Shown one piece after another: positions 14,791 through 16,684 of a stretch of DNA of 16,684 nucleotides. Both the position numbers and the translations under genes were made by a program. The number at the start of each line of letters is the position of its first letter. The stretch's first letter is position 1. The stretch is from an uncultured Clostridia bacterium (GTDB lineage: Bacteria > Bacillota > Clostridia > Oscillospirales > Acutalibacteraceae). Below the pieces are notes generated by a model. It was not told the DNA's origin. It worked only from the letters and a program-made list of their open reading frames with translations, and did no database searches. The stretch lies in NCBI GenBank assembly GCA_937880805.1, contig CALGRR010000110.1, positions 1 through 16,684 on the forward strand. Direction: 5' to 3'.

Positions 14791-15621
14791 GTGTTTGTTG
14801 TTTTAAGGATACATAATGCGGTTGAAAACAAGATTAACCGACGGCAAAGAAAAGCCATAGCCAACTCCTGCGTATGCTCTCACTCAACGGAAAAAGGTCT
14901 GCCGTTTTTTACCCTTGATGTGCTCGAAACGAAGAAAGGAATTGATTGGCAGTCGGTCAGCGAAAAATGCGGCAGATACGCTTCAAGGATTGTTGCACCC
15001 CGAACGGTCAGCCTGCCCGACGGCAAAGGGCTGAACCGCTTTGCACCCCGTTCTATGATTCCCATACTGACTTTTAACACTGCGTGCAGAGAGCTTTCGC
15101 AGGCAGACCTTCCCGCAGAAAAGATTTCCGTCACCGTCACAGACAGGAATTCGGTTATGTATTCGCAAATTCACCGATTGCTGCCCTTCGCATCTCAAAT
15201 CAGGGTTATCACATCAAAGCCCGAAAAATATGCATCTGCGTGCATTAAAGCGATGGAAGAAAACGGTGCGGCAATAATGCTTCGCTCCTCATACGAAACG
15301 CTTGAAAACACCGATATTGTTATTTGCTGTGACGGAGTTGTATCTCCCGCAATGCAAAACTCGGTTATCTTTGCATACGGCAAAAAAAGCTGCGGAAAAA
15401 TATGTTTTTCGGCAAGCGGACTTGAGCTTCAGCCCGTGCACAGAGAAACCGTTCCCGAAAGCATATGCCCCATTGATTTTGCGGGTGCTCTTTTTGAACT
15501 TTGCGGCTGTTTTTCTTATTGCAATTCCTGCTTTTCAGATGTTGAAACAAGCTGCCGTAAATGCGAAAACCGTTCCGCAGCAAGCTGTCTGCAATGCGTT
15601 ACGAAACAATTAAACTCTTGA
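14791..15621 (+). CDS. Hypothetical protein with Rossmann-like middle and eight-Cys C-terminal cluster
   Basis: Not recognised. 276 residues, starting at GTG with GGAGG eight bases upstream, so it is well supported as a gene. The N-terminus is basic (NRRQRKAIANS), with CVC at 27-29. Residues about 108-210 alternate predicted strands and helices like a nucleotide-binding Rossmann domain (KISVTVTD, IRVITSK, AAIMLRS, DIVICCDG), without a classical GxGxxG. The last 40 residues hold eight cysteines at 238, 240, 244, 247, 255, 258, 266 and 269, that is CxC, Cx3C and three CxxC pairs, as in a zinc ribbon or iron-sulfur site. No signal peptide or membrane helix is evident, so it is probably cytoplasmic. 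It lies 76 bp after rsuA and its stop codon overlaps the greA promoter. Function is unknown. Confidence 0.8.
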   Translation: MFVVLRIHNAVENKINRRQRKAIANSCVCSHSTEKGLPFFTLDVLETKKGIDWQSVSEKCGRYASRIVAPRTVSLPDGKGLNRFAPRSMIPILTFNTACRELSQADLPAEKISVTVTDRNSVMYSQIHRLLPFASQIRVITSKPEKYASACIKAMEENGAAIMLRSSYETLENTDIVICCDGVVSPAMQNSVIFAYGKKSCGKICFSASGLELQPVHRETVPESICPIDFAGALFELCGCFSYCNSCFSDVETSCRKCENRSAASCLQCVTKQLNS

Positions 15622-15646
15622 CATTATAGTATATATTATATATAAT
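15618..15646 (+). promoter_or_regulatory. Full-consensus sigma-A promoter of greA-lysS
   Basis: Perfect -35 TTGACA (15618-15623), 17-bp spacer, perfect -10 TATAAT (15641-15646). The -35 box includes the stop codon of the upstream gene (15619-15621). Predicted start is near 15653. The leader of about 60 nt contains a 7-bp hairpin, ATTTACA-gaat-TGTAAAT (15673-15690), before GGAG at 15700-15703. Confidence 0.85.
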
Positions 15647-15713
15647 AAAGTGAATAATGGTAATATATAGCCATTTACAGAATTGTAAATTATTTATAAG
15701 GAGATATACCGAA

Positions 15714-16184
15714 ATGGAAAAGCAGACAGTATTTACCCGTGAGGACTATAACAAACTCAGTGCGGAACTTAACAGACTGAAAACCGAAGGCAGAGATGAC
15801 ATTGCCGAAAAAATCAAAGAAGCCCGTTCACACGGTGACCTTTCAGAAAACGCCGAATATGATGAGGCGATGAACGAACAGGCTAAAATGGAAGCCGAAA
15901 TCGCAAAACTCGAAGCCGACCTTCGCAACGCAAAGATTCTTGATGAATCCGACCTCGGAACAGAAATCGTTCGCATCGGCTCAAAGGTTAAGCTCCTTGA
16001 TATGGACTATAATGAAGAGCTTGAATTCAAAATCCTCGGCAAGAGCGATATTGATAACGGCATCATTTCCGACCTTTCACCCGTCGGCTCTGCAATTATG
16101 AACAAAAAGGTTGGCGAAATCGCAGAGGTTCACACTCCCTCGGGCAACATCAGCAAGATGAAAATTCTTTCCATCTCAAAGTAA
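15714..16184 (+). CDS. greA: Transcription elongation factor GreA
   Basis: Binds the RNA polymerase secondary channel and stimulates cleavage of backtracked RNA. 156 residues, usual length: an N-terminal coiled coil (about 5-75) with the acidic tip motif GDLSENAEYDEA, and a C-terminal FKBP-like domain with IGSKVKLLD and SPVGSAIMNKKVGE. The ATG at 15714 (EKQTVFT...) is chosen, with GGAG ten bases upstream. A 19-codon longer GTG frame begins right at the predicted transcription start and is unlikely. Followed at 58 bp by lysS with no terminator between, a common Firmicute pair, so probably one transcript from the consensus promoter. Confidence 0.96.
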   Translation: MEKQTVFTREDYNKLSAELNRLKTEGRDDIAEKIKEARSHGDLSENAEYDEAMNEQAKMEAEIAKLEADLRNAKILDESDLGTEIVRIGSKVKLLDMDYNEELEFKILGKSDIDNGIISDLSPVGSAIMNKKVGEIAEVHTPSGNISKMKILSISK

Positions 16185-16242
16185 ATTAATCGGCGGCGGG
16201 CTCACAACCTGTCGCTTTTGCAATAGAAAGGACTGTAAAACC

Positions 16243-16684
16243 ATGGCAGACGAAAAGATTATAAACGCTGCTCCCGTTGAGGAAGAGCAGGTTCAGGATG
16301 TCAACGAACTCCGTCAGATAAGAGTTGAAAAGCTTGAAGCTCTTCAGGCTGCAGGTAAAGACCCGTTTCAGATTACACTTGCAGACCAGAGCATTCACTG
16401 CAGCGAAATAGTTGAGCGTTTTGAAGAGCTTGAAAACCAGGATGTATCAATCTGCGGCAGAATGATGAGCCGCCGAGATATGGGTAAGGCAAACTTCATT
16501 GATATTCGCGACCTCACCGGCAGAATGCAGATTTATGTTAAGATTGATGAAATCGGCGAAGATGAATTCGCAGAATTCAAAAAGTGGGATATCGGCGACA
16601 TCATCGAGGTTAAGGGCTTTGTTTTCAGAACAAGAAGAGGCGAAATTTCACTTCACGCTAAGGAAATCAGACTTCTTACAAAAT
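16243..16684 (+). CDS. lysS: Lysyl-tRNA synthetase, class II (5' part only)
   Basis: Charges tRNA-Lys. The first 147 codons are present and the frame is open to the right edge, so the gene is cut by the window and not broken. The sequence NELRQIRVEKLEALQAAGKD is the typical LysS opening. It is followed by the OB-fold anticodon-binding domain with CGRMMSRRDMGKANFIDIRD (about 75-94), LTGRMQIYV and VKGFVFRTRRGEISLHA. The class II catalytic motifs lie outside the window. ATG preceded by AAAGGA at 16227-16232, ten bases away. A short extra acidic N-terminus (ADEKIINAAPVEEEQVQ) precedes the conserved part. Confidence 0.95.
   Translation, partial: MADEKIINAAPVEEEQVQDVNELRQIRVEKLEALQAAGKDPFQITLADQSIHCSEIVERFEELENQDVSICGRMMSRRDMGKANFIDIRDLTGRMQIYVKIDEIGEDEFAEFKKWDIGDIIEVKGFVFRTRRGEISLHAKEIRLLTK

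Overview
The window reads as a chromosomal segment of a low-to-mid GC Firmicute of the class Clostridia, most likely an uncultured gut lineage near the Oscillospirales. This is an inference from four things: strong GGAGG-type ribosome binding sites, frequent TTG and GTG starts, sigma-A promoters with 17-bp spacers, and Firmicute gene order (ftsE-ftsX followed by a CtpB-like S41 protein; walJ next to rlmH; greA next to lysS). I see no rRNA, tRNA, CRISPR array, phage gene or transposase gene.

Layout. Positions 83-1642 (minus) encode a GPH-family sugar:cation symporter with its own promoter. Positions 1758-2723 (minus) encode a membrane-anchored alpha/beta hydrolase, divergently transcribed from a DUF554 membrane protein at 2844-3575 (plus); their promoters are back to back. 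A 15-bp perfect hairpin at 3577-3611 is a shared bidirectional terminator. From 9232 down to 3617 (minus) lies one probable operon: a PucR/CdaR-type regulator, ftsE, ftsX, a secreted coiled-coil M23 murein hydrolase, and an S41 protein. The last occupies the place of B. subtilis ctpB but has lost the catalytic Ser and Lys. A 664-bp AT-rich gap then separates this operon from the plus-strand housekeeping genes murA, walJ and rlmH, followed by gap (GAPDH) on its own promoter.

The most distinctive element is at 13629-13965, between gap and rsuA. It is a 337-bp non-coding MITE-like insertion with perfect 10-bp terminal inverted repeats (AAGGGTCGGT), a perfect 5-bp target duplication (ATTTC), hairpins at both ends, and an interior of short hairpins separated by GTTATAT / ATATAAC heptamers. 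It begins 18 bp after the gap stop codon and ends 20 bp before the rsuA start.

After it come rsuA (16S rRNA pseudouridine synthase) and an unrecognised 276-aa protein with an eight-cysteine tail, whose Shine-Dalgarno is partly buried in a hairpin. Then greA follows behind a full-consensus promoter, and the start of lysS runs off the right edge.

How the genes fit together: FtsE-FtsX with the M23 hydrolase is a cell-wall hydrolysis module driven from the cytoplasm, and murA supplies peptidoglycan precursors. rlmH, rsuA, greA and lysS belong to ribosome maturation, transcription and translation.
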